The notes beneath the pieces were generated by a model. That model was not told where the DNA came from. It did not search any database and worked only from the letters and a program-made list of their open reading frames with translations. A DNA stretch of 64,000 nucleotides. Origin: Ypsolopha sequella (lineage: Eukaryota; Arthropoda; Insecta; Lepidoptera; Ypsolophidae). A program made the translations under genes and the position numbers. Below, in pieces: positions 10,668 to 21,859 of the stretch (position 1 is the first letter of the stretch; every line of letters begins with the position of its first letter). The stretch spans positions 7,787,977-7,851,976 of the forward strand of contig OW203989.1 of NCBI GenBank assembly GCA_934047225.1, written 5' to 3'.

Positions 10668-11312
10668 TCCTCTAAAAAGGCCGTTTTGCATGAATCACAT
10701 TATGATTCTGTTCTAATGCCGTCTCTTTTGCACGCGTGGAAAAACTGACTCTATCCTACTTTCAAATCATTTTATGATTCACCGAAGTCGGCCTTTTTAG
10801 ATCCCCAGGTCCTCTAAAAAGGCCGCTTTGGATGAATCATATTATAATTCCGTTCTAATGCTGTCTCTTTTGCACGCGTGAAAAAACTCTGACTCCATCC
10901 TACTTTCAAATCATTTTATGATTCACCGAATTCGGCCTTTTTAGATCCCCAGGTCCTCTAGAAAGGCCGCTTTGGATGAATTATATTATAATTCCGTTCT
11001 AATGCCGTCTCTTTTGCACGCGTGAAAAAACTCTTACTCTATCCTACTTTCAAATAATTTTATGATTCACCGAAGTCGGCCTTTTTAGATCCCCAGTCCT
11101 CTAAAAAGGCCGCTTTGGATGAATCATATTATAATTCCGTTCTAATGCCGTCTTTTGTACGCGTGAAAAGCTCTAAACTCCATCCTACTTTCAAATCATA
11201 GCTTTGGATGAATCATATTATAATTCCGTTCTAATGCCGTCCCTTTTGCACGCGTGAAAAAACTCTTGACTCCATCCTACTTTCAAATCATTTTATGATT
11301 CACCGAAGGATT
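10668..11312. repeat. Tandem array of MITE family F (about 4.5 units of roughly 140 bp)
   Basis: Units begin near 10670, 10809, 10953 and 11098 with TCCTCTA(A/G)AAAGGCC and end with GGCCTTTTTAGATCCC. A truncated fifth unit spans 11203-11312. Every unit holds GATTC(T/C)GTTCTAATGC and TTTTG(C/T)ACGCGTG. Junctions read GATCCC-CA-GGTCC, so units abut head to tail with two spacer bases. The unit matches the single nested copy at 8873-9176. Confidence 0.85.
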
Positions 11313-11949
11313 ACGGTGAATTCTACACAAAGAGTAAGTATTGGAGTTTGGGACAGCCACCGCACACCCAAAACACGACACAGTGCGAAATTGTTCAATG
11401 CCCTAGAAACCTAAATCCCCATACGCGGCATGAGTAGAGGGTACAGAGGCATCCAACTGTTTTATTTGTTCACTAAACAGCGGCTATTGAACTCGTTATT
11501 TGCTTGTTAACGCCCAAGTTCCTAGAAACGTTGCGCCTTTTTAAAAGGTCTAATTTTGTTGAAACCTTTTTGCAGTACCAAAGAATTTGAAATGAGGGCA
11601 GCGCATACAAAGTATAGCATGTTGTATTCAAAAGACGGAGCATCATAAAACGCTTGTCATAAAAACTGACGGTAAAACAGTTTGCGACAGCAAAGGGTGC
11701 AAAACGTTACAAATTAAATGTGCAGAATTACTTTCGCATGTAAAAACGTCATATCTCATCTTCGGATAAGGAAATATGATAACACCCTCTGTCTTATTTA
11801 CAAGACTGTAACATCTTTTGACGTTATCAAAAGGCTCTGCCAAGTACGTTATTCCCGGGAAGGATTAAGACTGTACCTGAGCCAACGACAACATTGTCGT
11901 TGACCTGAACCTAGAGCATGACCAACTCCAGGCTGTCTAGGATTCGTTT
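11313..11949. other. No gene seen
   Basis: Overlapping short frames near 11640-11900 lie on both strands and show no recognisable protein. No repeat match was found. Confidence 0.35.
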
Positions 11950-12387
11950 GAAGAGATTCGGACTCTCCTTGTATTGAAAAAAATATATTTAGTTTATTAA
12001 TCTTTTTATTATCTTACGTATAAACAATGTACTAAGATTTATACTTTAGTCAAAAAAAAAATGTTTTGCACCCTCTTTTTTTTGGTTTTCAAACGTTCGC
12101 TTCAAGAACGCGGTTAAGAGATCAACTTGATTTTCTTTCATAAAATAGGTATAATTAGTATATCACCTAAATTCAATATTTTTTTCCCTACAAAATATTT
12201 CAGTATTAGCTAAAAACACACCATTTTGTTGTTTCGCTGCGTGATCACTAGTATTACGCGTCCAAGAAAAAGAGGCCAAAGAGCCAACATATAATCGCCT
12301 CTATGAAAAGCAAATAAAGTCTTTGCAATAAGACTTATTGTGCTGGACGGGTAATAAAAAAAGTTGCTAGGGTATGCCATCCTCCTA
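11950..12387. repeat. Dispersed repeat family D, copy 2
   Basis: Matches 5612-6047 through most of its length, including ACAAAATATTTCAGTATTAG, GTGATC(T/A)CTAGTATTACGCG and the GTTGCTAGGGTATGCCATCC end. Non-coding. Confidence 0.8.
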
Positions 12388-13102
12388 AAAGACAATAATC
12401 AATAGCGATAGAAGATATATAGTATTTTCTTGAGTTGAGAGCCAATATTGGAATTAATTGAGTCATGTCAGCTAACAAATTTTCCTGGAAAGAAATTTTC
12501 AATCGGCAGAATTCGGAACCGTGTTTCGCTTCCAAATTACCAATTTTAAGACTCGACGCCGATTCTTTTGATCCCGGAATCTCAAGAGCGTTTAAAAATA
12601 GAATTCATAGCTTATTTGCGAATATTTGTGTTGAATGGAAATTTTTCTCGCATAAAAATTGGAATCATAAATCATTGTCACTGATGCGAACGAAATTTTT
12701 CAGAGAAGGTATTGGTTTTATTTGCTTTCAACTGTAAAATCGATTCACCCTGTCGCCAGGTTTTTCGACTGAATGAAGGTTTTATGTCTGTAAACAAACA
12801 GTCTTTCAATATTCTATTCACAGGGACCCCAACCCTGACTTGACATAGTCTCAGCATTCACAATTCAGTATCTACGAACTACCTCCTGTAACAAATAATT
12901 CCTTGACGCCAGTTTGGCAAGTCAAAGGCATATCAAATGACTTGGGAGTTTCAGTGCCATAGCATTCAATAGTACATTGTTCACCGAGGGAAGAAAGGGG
13001 AAGATTACCAACGAGGGTGTAGTTTGAGGCCCGAGGCGAAGCCAAGGGCCTCAAAACACACTGGGTTGGGAATCGCACTTTCTCCCGAGTGATACATAGT
13101 GC
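12388..13102. other. Unassigned sequence with one 90-codon frame
   Basis: A plus-strand frame at 12465-12737 is open for 90 codons but matches nothing I recognise and has no visible splice partners. It could be a transposon remnant. Bases 13020-13060 carry a small inverted repeat (GAGGCCCGAGGCG / AAGGGCCTC). Confidence 0.3.
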
Positions 13103-13499
13103 TTTATACTACACCTGCGAGGAAATAGTATAATTTTACTTTTAATCAAGATACAATAAAAGAAACCGACTGACTCGCGTGCGATTGTCACTTTTTATTT
13201 CCTTCTTATTTTTTATTATGTACAGGAAAAACAAGTGGCCAGTATCATTTTTCGAGTTTTATGTACGAGTTCGCAAAATAATACTGGCCACTTGGACACT
13301 TGCTCATTCTTTATGTTATTAAAAAAAAAACAGCACGTTAACAATGGATTTGCATATACTTTTTCTGCCCGCTCAAGCACGTTAACAATGAATTTTCATA
13401 TACTTTTTCCGCCCGCATATTTGTATGACAGTAATGACGTATTTTCTGCATCGTTTTCGAAAAAGTAAGAAGGTACTTTCCGAGCAGGTGTAGTATAAA
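13103..13499. mobile_element. Inverted-repeat element with an internal palindrome and short duplication
   Basis: TTTATACTACACCTGC at 13103 is mirrored by GCAGGTGTAGTATAAA ending at 13499. Inside, AAGTGGCCAGTAT (about 13229) is mirrored by ATACTGGCCACTT (about 13285). GCACGTTAACAATG followed by CATATACTTTTTC(T/C)GCCCGC occurs twice in tandem (about 13332 and 13377). Confidence 0.5.
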
Positions 13500-13595
13500 A
13501 TTAATTTCATACTCGAAGAAAGGCTGACTCCACAGCTCAGTTTCAACGCGTGACGAAATTTACAGATTTTTCCCAGCGCTTTAACCTGTGGTTAA

Positions 13596-13981
13596 GGGGG
13601 AACGAGTCGTATCCTCTACGAAACGCACAACTTAAGATGGTTGTTCTTATTTTTGAATTACAGATATTAAATAAATGTGATGTATAGCATTTCGCGAACA
13701 TATTTTAGTGTCAGTCAGGATCCTCTGGCAAAATTTTGTTATTATATTCATAACGTTGTAAATGTATGGGCACACAAACTTAAAACACGCCTTTAAGTAT
13801 GTGTGCCCATACATTTACAACGTAATGTATAAAATAACAAAATTTTGCCGGAAAAGCCCAACTGACACTAAACTATGTTCGCGAAATGCTATAAATCAAC
13901 GTTTATTTAATACTTGTAATTCAAAAATAAGAAGAACCATCTTAAGTTGTGCGTTTCGTAGAGGATACGACTCGTTCCCCC
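13596..13981. mobile_element. Foldback element flanked by TTAA
   Basis: Starts GGGGGAACGAGTCGTATCCT and ends with the complement AGGATACGACTCGTTCCCCC. The two arms are near-complementary for roughly 170-190 bases with a short loop near 13770-13800. TTAA lies immediately outside each end (13592-13595 and 13982-13985). TTAA duplication is typical of piggyBac-type (or Sola3-type) transposition, but the end sequence does not fix the superfamily. Confidence 0.8.
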
Positions 13982-13985
13982 TTAA

Positions 13986-14896
13986 ACAAGAATTATCGCC
14001 ACCAAAGAGGAACAAAAACGGCAGTCATAATGAGAAGATTGCTCAGCAAAGCGTTCAGCATGCTATTTCCTGTCCCGCTCTTTCAACTCCATTGAACTGG
14101 GAGAATCCCTAGTGCCGTGTGAGTAATTACTGCATCATCCAAGGACTTTGGAGAGAATGAGCTGATCCTTATTCCTTTGTGGCAAAGTCTAGTTCAAATT
14201 TAGCTGGGTGCACAAAGAAGCTTGGGGACCAATATACTGACCCAATTCCGCTGGAACATCCCACCACTATAATAAGGCCTCTAGGGAAACTCTTAATGAT
14301 TGTGAAAAGAGGTTATTATAAAAAAGCATAATGGTCTTAGTATTTAATAAATGTGGTTATTATATGACAGCGTTTCATGCAGCTGGAGGAATGGGAGGAC
14401 TTATGAATAATGAAAATACAAGATAAGAAATACAAAACAAGATAAATATCAAAAAAAATAAATGCAATTTTATTCATATAATTTGATATATGAATTTGAT
14501 ATTTCGGTCTTATTGTGCAGATGCATAAATGCAAAGAACCTTGTACAATTTCAATATTTTGCATAAAATAAAGTAGTGGCGGCACAGGTGTTCCAAACAA
14601 AGCTCTATCAGAATTTTGTTATTCAAAAGAATATTCAGGCTCAGAATAAATACTGCAATGACCTTAATCTTGTGTTTAGTTTCGTTACATAATGGCTCCC
14701 AAATGGAGTTGGGTCGAATGTTAACATGAAGCCCACGCATTACTTTCACTACTTTGTTACGTATTGAGGACTTCACGTAGTCTGCAGGTCAGTTAGGCTT
14801 CGACACAGATCTTGAATGCTAGTTTCTGCAAGTCTATAGAAGTCAGTTTTCAAGATTCGTGTTTCTCATCCTATTCTATCATAGCAATTGTGTCCA
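13986..14896. other. No gene seen
   Basis: Two overlapping minus-strand frames (14337-14776) are open but carry no recognisable domain. No repeat partner was found in the window. Confidence 0.35.
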
Positions 14897-15059
14897 GTGG
14901 GTCTACCGCGTAATTATCATTTTCATCAACATCAACTTGAGATTGAAATTTGACGTGCGTGCGACGACGCCCGCCTAACATGCCATCTCTTTTGCACGCG
15001 TTGAATTTCGCATGCATTTACTTGAAGTTGATACAAATGAGAATTACGCGGTAGAGCCC
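14897..15059. mobile_element. MITE family G, complete copy
   Basis: Left end TGGGTCTACCGCGTAATT is mirrored by AATTACGCGGTAGAGCCC at the right. The interior contains ATGCCATCTCTTTTGCACGC. A 3'-truncated copy lies at 52330-52462. Confidence 0.75.
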
Positions 15060-15559
15060 CGGAACAGCAATACCGCATTTGTTCAACTACTACTTCAATA
15101 AGACCTAAACGGAAATCTTTTTTGGGAATACATTTTTATGCTCCGGTTTTCTGATTATTTCGTATGGGTCTCTCAGATATTACCTGATCTATTACAAAAC
15201 TTAGGTGCGACCACAAACTACCATAAACATTGCGTTGGAATCGCATTTTGCCGGTTTGCAATATGTATCCCGGCGATCTCGACCGAGCCATAATTTAGTT
15301 TTATGGTTTCGTACCCAAATACGTGAAAAACCTAATTTTCTGTATTTTTACATAACTTTGTAATTTTTGTTCGTATTATTTATTTGAATGGTACGGTTGC
15401 GAATGGTTATGAGATTAAACAGATTCATCACGCTCAGCTATAGTTGGTAAGTCGGTTATGTAAATAAACAGAATAAACCCATACGGATTTCGCGATCGAC
15501 CATTGAAGTGTCCACCTGTGTATAGTTACATACTATGGTGGTTTGTATTTGTAGTGGCC
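15060..15559. other. No feature recognised
   Basis: No supported exon, RNA or repeat. Confidence 0.35.
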
Positions 15560-15790
15560 AGAGGGCCTATTATGTATCTTTATTTGCCATCTTGACTTGG
15601 TGTCTATCATCAAAAACATAGATATACTATCGAATTCCGATTGTCCAAGGATATGTTCGCACTTGAAGTGACGACACAGTTCGTAAATAGTTCAATACCG
15701 ACTAAAGGCAATTTTGAAAGTTCCGTTTTTAGCTATGTTTTTGATGATAGGCACCTAGACCAGTTGGCAATTAAAGATACAGAATAGGGG
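15560..15790. mobile_element. MITE family E, copy 1
   Basis: TGTCTATCATCAAAAACATA near the left is mirrored by TATGTTTTTGATGATAGGCA near the right. The middle holds CTTGAAGTGACGACACAG. Related copies are at 55985-56190 (inverted) and 56749-56995. Confidence 0.75.
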
Positions 15791-16231
15791 GGCAGGTCGT
15801 AGGATTTAAATACTCTCTAATGTCATAAAAAGATTTGTTTAGTAGCCAGGCATTTAGTATCCTTTTCATCATTTTCAACGTGGAAACCAGTAGTTTATTG
15901 TGATCTGATAACCACACGACTAGCCGCACTTGACCGGTTCTAGAGTTTTTTCCTTCTCATTCTAAATTTGAAATGAGGTCGGATGATGTTAGCGTTAAAA
16001 TTATGCACAAACGGAATGAGATTCTCATTTGTGCGCGTTCCACGTCTTTCTATAATTCAGTCATTTACATCTTTAGCGATTCTCTTGTTGCTCTACATTT
16101 CTAATTTTCATTTATGCATTATGTTGGATTGAAGAGTAGTTGTTGAGAATATCAAGTAGTCTTGAATCCGCTTTACACGAATATCCACCAAACCATGGAC
16201 GGCACACAAGAGGTCGTTGTTCCCAGATTGT
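15791..16231. other. No feature recognised
   Basis: No supported exon, RNA or repeat match. Confidence 0.35.
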
Positions 16232-16482
16232 TGTTTTTAGGGTCCTGTACCCAAAGGGTAAACAACGGGACCCTATTACTAAGACTCCGCTGTCCGTCTG
16301 TCACCAGGCTGTATCTCATGAACCGTGATAGTTAGACAGTTGAAATTTTCACAGATGATGTATTTCTGTTGCCGCTATAGCAACGTGGCTTCCATACAAT
16401 AGACATGCTTTTTTGCCGTTTTTATAGATAATGATACGGAACCCTTAGTCCGTCGAGTCCGACTCGCACTTGGCCGATTTTA
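16232..16482 (+). mobile_element. (GTCY)n-bearing lepidopteran MITE, copy 1
   Basis: Runs from TTTTTAGGGTCCTGTACCCA through CCGCTGTCCGTCTGTC and ATGATGTATTTCTGTTGCCG to CGACTCGCACTTGGCCG. The second copy (23450-23748) has AACCGG and CCGGTT at its ends. MITEs carrying hitch-hiking GTCY microsatellites are a described lepidopteran class. Confidence 0.7.
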
Positions 16483-17235
16483 TTTTTTACCTGCAAAGGT
16501 TACGCTTGGCCATTACCACGCCTGATGGAAAGCATCGACAATATCTGGGATGAAGAGCGCTCGCCCAGAAACTGGGAGAGTGACTGCAGGCGAGGCGTTA
16601 ATCAGTCTTTTCAGGGACTTCCGCACAAATCTACGGAAGAATGAATGACTTACTATGCAACAAAGCAATCCCGGGGTACGGCTACTGGAATACCTTTTTA
16701 AAACCCCTTAGTCGCCTTTTAAGACATCCACGAAAAGATATGGAATGACAATATTATTTTTAGATGACGTTGTCACACGCCACGAGATCTCACCAGATGT
16801 GTCGGCAGGACAATGTTCAGCACGAAATGCCAGTGTTACTGGACCCAGGATGAGGGGAGAGCAAGGTTACAACTTTGGTTACGGGCTATTTAGCACACCG
16901 GTACTCCACCGAAAGCGTTCCAAATTTAAACTATGAAGTCACTTTAAAACCAACGAAGATTGTTCTGGCAGTCGAGTGGTTTAGAGTAGTATTCGATGCA
17001 TGCACAATACTTAGGGTTGCATACTTGCATACATACAATAAAATGTACGATATACAAGTATATACTCGTAGTTAGGCGCATATTCGTTTAACGATTTCTT
17101 CCTGCTACACCAAGAATAATCTAATAAAATATAAAATCATATCTACCAATAGCCTAGCTATAATATTTTCATACATATATGAGTAATGGATACGTAAAAT
17201 ATCTATATGTTAGTAAATTTATATGTGTATAAGTG
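16483..17235. other. No gene recognised
   Basis: Two overlapping 60-odd-codon frames at 16745-17075 have no recognisable content. No repeat partner was found. Confidence 0.3.
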
Positions 17236-17440
17236 TAGTATGTAATATTTATTATTTATTTATTTTACTTTAATTAAAACGGCAAACCAATTACAATAAT
17301 TAAAGATAGTAACACAAACACAAAACGGTACAATCAACTAAAATAAATAAGAATAACACATAAAGTCAGAAACAGTCCCTCTCACAAAAACACAAACACT
17401 CTGACAATATTTTCTGCCATCCATCAGCAAACAAATTATG
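17236..17440 (-). repeat. Probable LINE 3' untranslated tail, minus strand
   Basis: On the minus strand this ends in AAAATAAATAAATAATAAAT after an A-rich leader. That is the style of the tail at 63308-63360. It is cut by the inverted-repeat element starting at 17452. Confidence 0.35.
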
Positions 17441-17465
17441 TATTTGTATGTATTATGTTCTTTCT

Positions 17466-17628
17466 AAAACACACAGCGTTTTAGGTGAAGAAGCAGTTTG
17501 TGTAAAGCCTTGTGCTAACCAAAAATCTGTGAAAACATACCTGTAACTTAGCGATTTACCGTCTTAATCTGCACCAGCAAGAGCTTTCTACTCTGTGACA
17601 GCGCGATGACATCTGTCAGTCTTCATAG
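17466..17628 (+). repeat. Long inverted repeat, left arm
   Basis: 163 bases starting AAAACACACAGCG and ending CAGTCTTCATAG. Their reverse complement occupies 21949-22111 with no difference noticed on reading. Confidence 0.85.
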
Positions 17629-17763
17629 CGTTTGTGTAATTTTGCCGCTAAAGAAGCAAAATTTTTTCCGTCGTATTTTTATAAATATTTAAAGTGTTTA
17701 AAAGTGTTTTTAAACAGTTAAAAAGTCCGAAATAATAGTGCTAGCACGTGTCACACATAAATA

Positions 17764-17960
17764 ATGAGTGATCATAACGTAAAAGACGCAGATGAGGATA
17801 GGTCAGGCAAGTCCTTTGCCGGCTCGACACATTACAATGATTCCCGCGACAAGGCTAAATTCTTCATCTAAGGAGTCTATTGCATCTAAGAGAGTCAAGC
17901 GACGTAACGTAGATGACAGAACGGACCAGTAGCAGGTCCAAGAGTAGTTGCACTTATAAT
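17764..17960 (+). pseudogene. Broken short basic frame at the start of the DIRS-like element
   Basis: ATG at 17764 opens MSDHNVKDADEDRSG. After a shift, the frame ARHITMIPATRLNSSSKE continues into a basic run (KRVKRRNVDD) before a stop. Position and composition would suit the small N-terminal gag-like protein of a DIRS element, but no diagnostic motif is present. Confidence 0.3.
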
Positions 17961-19090
17961 TCGGTAAGTTACTTTTTGGCGTACCTTACAAATCAGCAGG
18001 GCTGGTAAGACTTGGCGCTTCAAAGTTTTTTATATAGACCAACTGAAGGTTGATTATGAGAGGAAAGACTTCCCACAGGCTTACAGAGAGCAGCTTTCAG
18101 TCTTGATCAAGTTACATTGTTTTAACAGTCCAGCTTGGATGAATGTTAGGTAGAAAAAGGGCCCTAAAGCATATTTAGCATCTCCTGGCTTTTTCACGGA
18201 GCTAAAAGCCACGGAGCTAAAAGCTAAAAGCTTTATCATCTAAATGAGGGCAAGAACTATATGGTTTCAACAAAGCAGATTTTGGCTATCTAGGCAATGC
18301 ATAGATCTATTAAAGTCAAACTTACAAGGCTTTTCAGACTGAACCTCTAACAATCAAGACCAGACCAACTTAACACCAGCTCATTGTTTGAGACGAGGTC
18401 TAAACATTTGACCTGAGATCTGTTATTAGTTAAATTCAGAACAGAGTAGGCAGATCGTCTGTGGAAAGCGCGCAGAGTAGACAATTAACAGATATAAATA
18501 ATATAGTTTTAAAGACAACTTTGAAAGAGGTTGTACCGAGCACTTAATACTTATCCAGTTCAGCAAGGATTCTCTCCTCTTTCCAGACAGGGGGGAGGGG
18601 GCAAGTAGTATGGCTCAGCATACACAGTTATGCATATAATATGTAGATGTGTATATAGAAGTGTATATAGAAGTGTATTTACTGTAATTTAGACCTATAC
18701 TGCATAAATAAATCTATTTTATTACATCTTTAAAAGCCTATTTCTTACACAAAAGATAGGTGTTAAGAGGTTACAGGGAACTTACAATAATAATTATTCC
18801 TACAATTATAAAAGTAAATCTGATAGGTTTAACCCACATTTTAATTTACACTAGCTATAAGCTATATTTCTGTAAAATTTGTTATTGTGATGCTGTAATG
18901 GATCACTTGGGATCAAACAGCATCACAGTCTAAAATATATTTTTAGTATAGAAAACAGAAGGGGAAGTAAGATCTATTTTAGATCTAACTGCCCTGCCTG
19001 TCAGTTTATGTTCTCGAACCATCCTTTGCAACATAACAAATGGATTGCAGATATCCTTTATTCTCTAGGCATCCTTTGCAAGGGTACATT

Positions 19091-19420
19091 GTACATGGAC
19101 AATTTTGTCATGGTTTATCAGGCTTGGTTGCGGAGACCATAACCATCTTGAGAACTTAGGCTGGCATATAAATTACTGAAAGGCAATCCTGATATCAAAT
19201 CACAGGCTAGAATATTTATGTCTAGTTTGGGAAACCTACTTAAGAACAAGGTTTACCGGTTCTTTTAAATTTTTAAAATTTTCTAATTCAAAAGGGGAAG
19301 ATTGCACTACTGCAGATTACAAGCTCCAAAGTATAATTTACCACCTTTGCATAGGGAAAAGTCACAGACTTCCTGACAACACACGCAGCGGATGCGAGTG
19401 GAGGGGATCATATGATTTGG
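19091..19420 (+). pseudogene. DIRS-type reverse transcriptase / RNase H remnant
   Basis: Three separated pieces survive in the right order. YMDNFV near 19091 corresponds to the Y(L/M)DD catalytic box of reverse transcriptase, with the second Asp replaced. LGWHINY, one stop, then LEYLCLVWET (about 19155-19240) matches the conserved LGW.IN..KS....R.EYLG..W.T block after that box in DIRS enzymes. TTHAADASGGDH (about 19370-19410) matches the first RNase H block, normally TDAS..GWG. Frames are shifted and stopped between pieces, so no enzyme can be made. The family is inferred from the motif pattern. Confidence 0.55.
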
Positions 19421-19601
19421 TCTTTACTATCAAGGTTATGTACAAGGAGTGGCGTACCACAAGGGAACAAAAGAGATAGCTCTAGAATATCAAAGAGATG
19501 TTTGCCTTGTAGGTGGCAATCCCCTTACAGACTGTCAATCGGTCGCTGGTGGCGTACCATATCAGAGATGAGAAAGGAACTCACTCCCTGCCCATGTTAA
19601 A

Positions 19602-20090
19602 TGTGGCCACCAAGTTGTTGAACATGACCGAATAGCTGAGAGGAGTTACGTAGGCATGATGCAGCCTCTCGGAGAGGTTCAAGGCCAGGCAGACCACCTG
19701 TCATATTAAATTTTCCCACAAAGTTACAGAACATGACTGAACAGCTGAGCGGATCTCTGTCAGCATGCTTCAAGGCCTGGCAGACCACATGTCATATTTT
19801 CCCACAAAGTTACAGAACATGACTGAACAGCTGAGCGGATCTCTGTCAGCATGCTTCAAGGCCAGGCAGACCACATGCCATATTAAATTTTCCCACAAAG
19901 TTACAGAACATGACTGAACAGCTGAGCGGATCTCTGTCAGCATGCTTCAAGGCCTGGCAGACCACATGTCATATTAAATTTTCCCACAAAGTTACAGAAC
20001 ATGGCTGAACAGCTGAGCGGATCTCTGTCAGCATGATACCTCTTGGGGAGGTTCAAGGATTGGCAGACCACAATGTCGACACTTCCCAGA
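19602..20090 (+). repeat. Tandem array of about 90-bp units inside the DIRS-like element
   Basis: CAGAACATGACTGAACAGCT recurs near 19724, 19812, 19905 and (with GGCTG) 19994, followed each time by GAGCGGATCTCTGTCAGCAT. A more diverged unit starts at 19602. One unit lacks a six-base ATTAAA. Confidence 0.8.
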
Positions 20091-20444
20091 TGGCACCTCT
20101 TGCCCACAGTAAGGTAGCCAATATTTCAGGGGTTGGGTATCAACAATAGGTCAAACTCTTCGCTGAGTTGTGCCCAAGTATGCAGTTCTAGAATCTAATG
20201 GTCTGTCATTTACTGCATCAATACTGAGACTACTACCAAGGTTGGATAATTTATGTCTCCCAACCTTATCCCAAGATTTCTACTACACATGAATTTAGTG
20301 TAGGGAATCTACATTCTGATAGATCCAGACTGGGGCCAAGGTTTTTGGCCACCGGACCTACAAATGAGAGCTCTAGAACCATCCTGGCCAATAAGAACCT
20401 GCGGAAGGTCCTTATCGATCAGACAACGGTAAACTTCTCCACAA

Positions 20445-20744
20445 GTGGACAAGCAGTCAGAGAACATGCGAAAGGTCCGTAATAATAGAACTGCAGGGAA
20501 ACCTCCACAAGTCAACAACCTGTCGCTATTAACAGGGAGATTTGGGGGTTGGTCCGATCAAGTAGAACATTGGACTGCAGAGGAAAAGAGAAGTTGCAAA
20601 CAGTCAACGTTAACCACATATAATCCTTTTATAAAAAAAAAAAAAAAAAAAAAAAAGTGTCTGACATGTTGTGAGAAAGAGGGTGTAAACCACAAAGCCT
20701 CTAGAGGAGATGAAGTGACCAAATTCTTAGCAAGAGGTATTTGA
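20445..20744 (+). pseudogene. Tyrosine recombinase N-terminal fragment of the DIRS-like element
   Basis: An open frame of 99 codons contains SCKQSTLTTYNPFIKK, a lysine run, then CLTCCEKEGVN and DEVTKFLARG. S..STL.TY...(I/L)KKW followed by C....(I/V)(D/N)P and V..FLA is the start of the core-binding domain of DIRS-type tyrosine recombinases. The poly-A tract has replaced the usual KKW with eight or more Lys. The catalytic R, H and Y region is not found downstream, where the 5S sequence begins at 21196. Not functional. Confidence 0.5.
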
Positions 20745-21195
20745 AAGATAGGTTGACTAGGTGTACTTACTTATATTTTTGTTCTTATAGACCTTAGTGC
20801 CTAAAATAAAACAATAATTCATTATTAATATAAACCTGCAGTGGCTACCAAACCACCTACCTGTGTGGGATACAAAGGCGGTTATGAATAATTGACACCA
20901 ACACCTGAAATGGACGCTCTTTTTGACTTATACAAAAAGACAGCCGTTAGTATTATTATTATTTTTTAATTAGATTTAGCTTGCAAAATACATGATTTGG
21001 CACTGCTACACACTTCAAACTGTAGCATTAGGAGAGGAGATTAAATACGATAAAGTCAGATTGGGTGGCGATTATATCAGCATCCTAATCAGTTAATTTT
21101 TCCGATAAGACTTGTTGGATTCCTTATTACTTCACAGGAGAACAGAAAAGCAGAGAATAATGATTTGATTGGTCTCCTTATTACTCTAACGTTCA

Positions 21196-21296
21196 GCCAA
21201 CATCCATACCACGTTGAAAACACCGGTTCTCGTCCGATCACCGAAGTTAAGCAACGTCGGGCGTGGTCAGTACTTGGATGGGTGACCGCCTGGGAA
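21196..21296 (+). rRNA. Truncated 5S rRNA sequence (pseudogene or SINE head)
   Basis: 101 bases follow eukaryotic 5S rRNA from GCCAACATCCATACCACGTT through CTCGTCCGATCACCGAAGTT to GGATGGGTGACCGCCTGGGA. They include the A-box and C-box internal promoter regions. The last 18 or so bases, which close helix I with the 5' end, are missing and TTTATTTTACG follows instead. The mature fold cannot form. It could be a pseudogene captured in the element or the head of a 5S-derived (SINE3-type) retroposon. Confidence 0.85.
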
Positions 21297-21859
21297 TTTA
21301 TTTTACGTATTTTTATTTTTATAGAAGCTGTCAGCAGAAAGTATTTGGATGGTTGAAAGATAGACCTGTTGAAGATATTTTGTCCAGAAGAAACGGGAAT
21401 TGCTCAAAGCTTTCAGAAAATTGCATTACCAACCTATTCATATATCAACAACAACAGTTATTAGATACACAGTACAGATCTACTTTGTTCAAATTTTTCT
21501 GATGTCTAAACAACGGTGTTTGTTTAGGAAAGATTTAGTTACTTACAATTTGAGTTCTATTTCATTGTGCAACTTTGAGCCAGAGAGGCTATTTTATTTA
21601 TTTCATTCAAAAAATGAAACTGTTTGAAATAATTTTGATCTTTGAACAAAGATACAAGTTGCTTATCTCTCAGTATAATAATAAGAGAGCATATATTTGA
21701 GTACTTATAGAACAGTTATCTCATTTACTTATATTACTTAATACAATTATTTTTGTTATATTTGTATTTTTATAGATAATTCACATAGCGTTTGCATTAG
21801 TCACCAGCAGATATCAAACACGTCTTCACCTAAAACGCTGTGTGTTTTAGAAAGAACAT

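Noticed and set aside
10668..11312. CRISPR-like array
   Set aside because: Units are contiguous copies of a whole inverted-repeat element with no variable spacers; the DNA is eukaryotic.
12465..12737. 90-codon plus-strand ORF as a gene
   Set aside because: No recognised domain, no splice or promoter context; left as unassigned.
21196..21296. Functional 5S rRNA gene
   Set aside because: The 3' 18 or so bases are absent and no T-run terminator follows the expected end.
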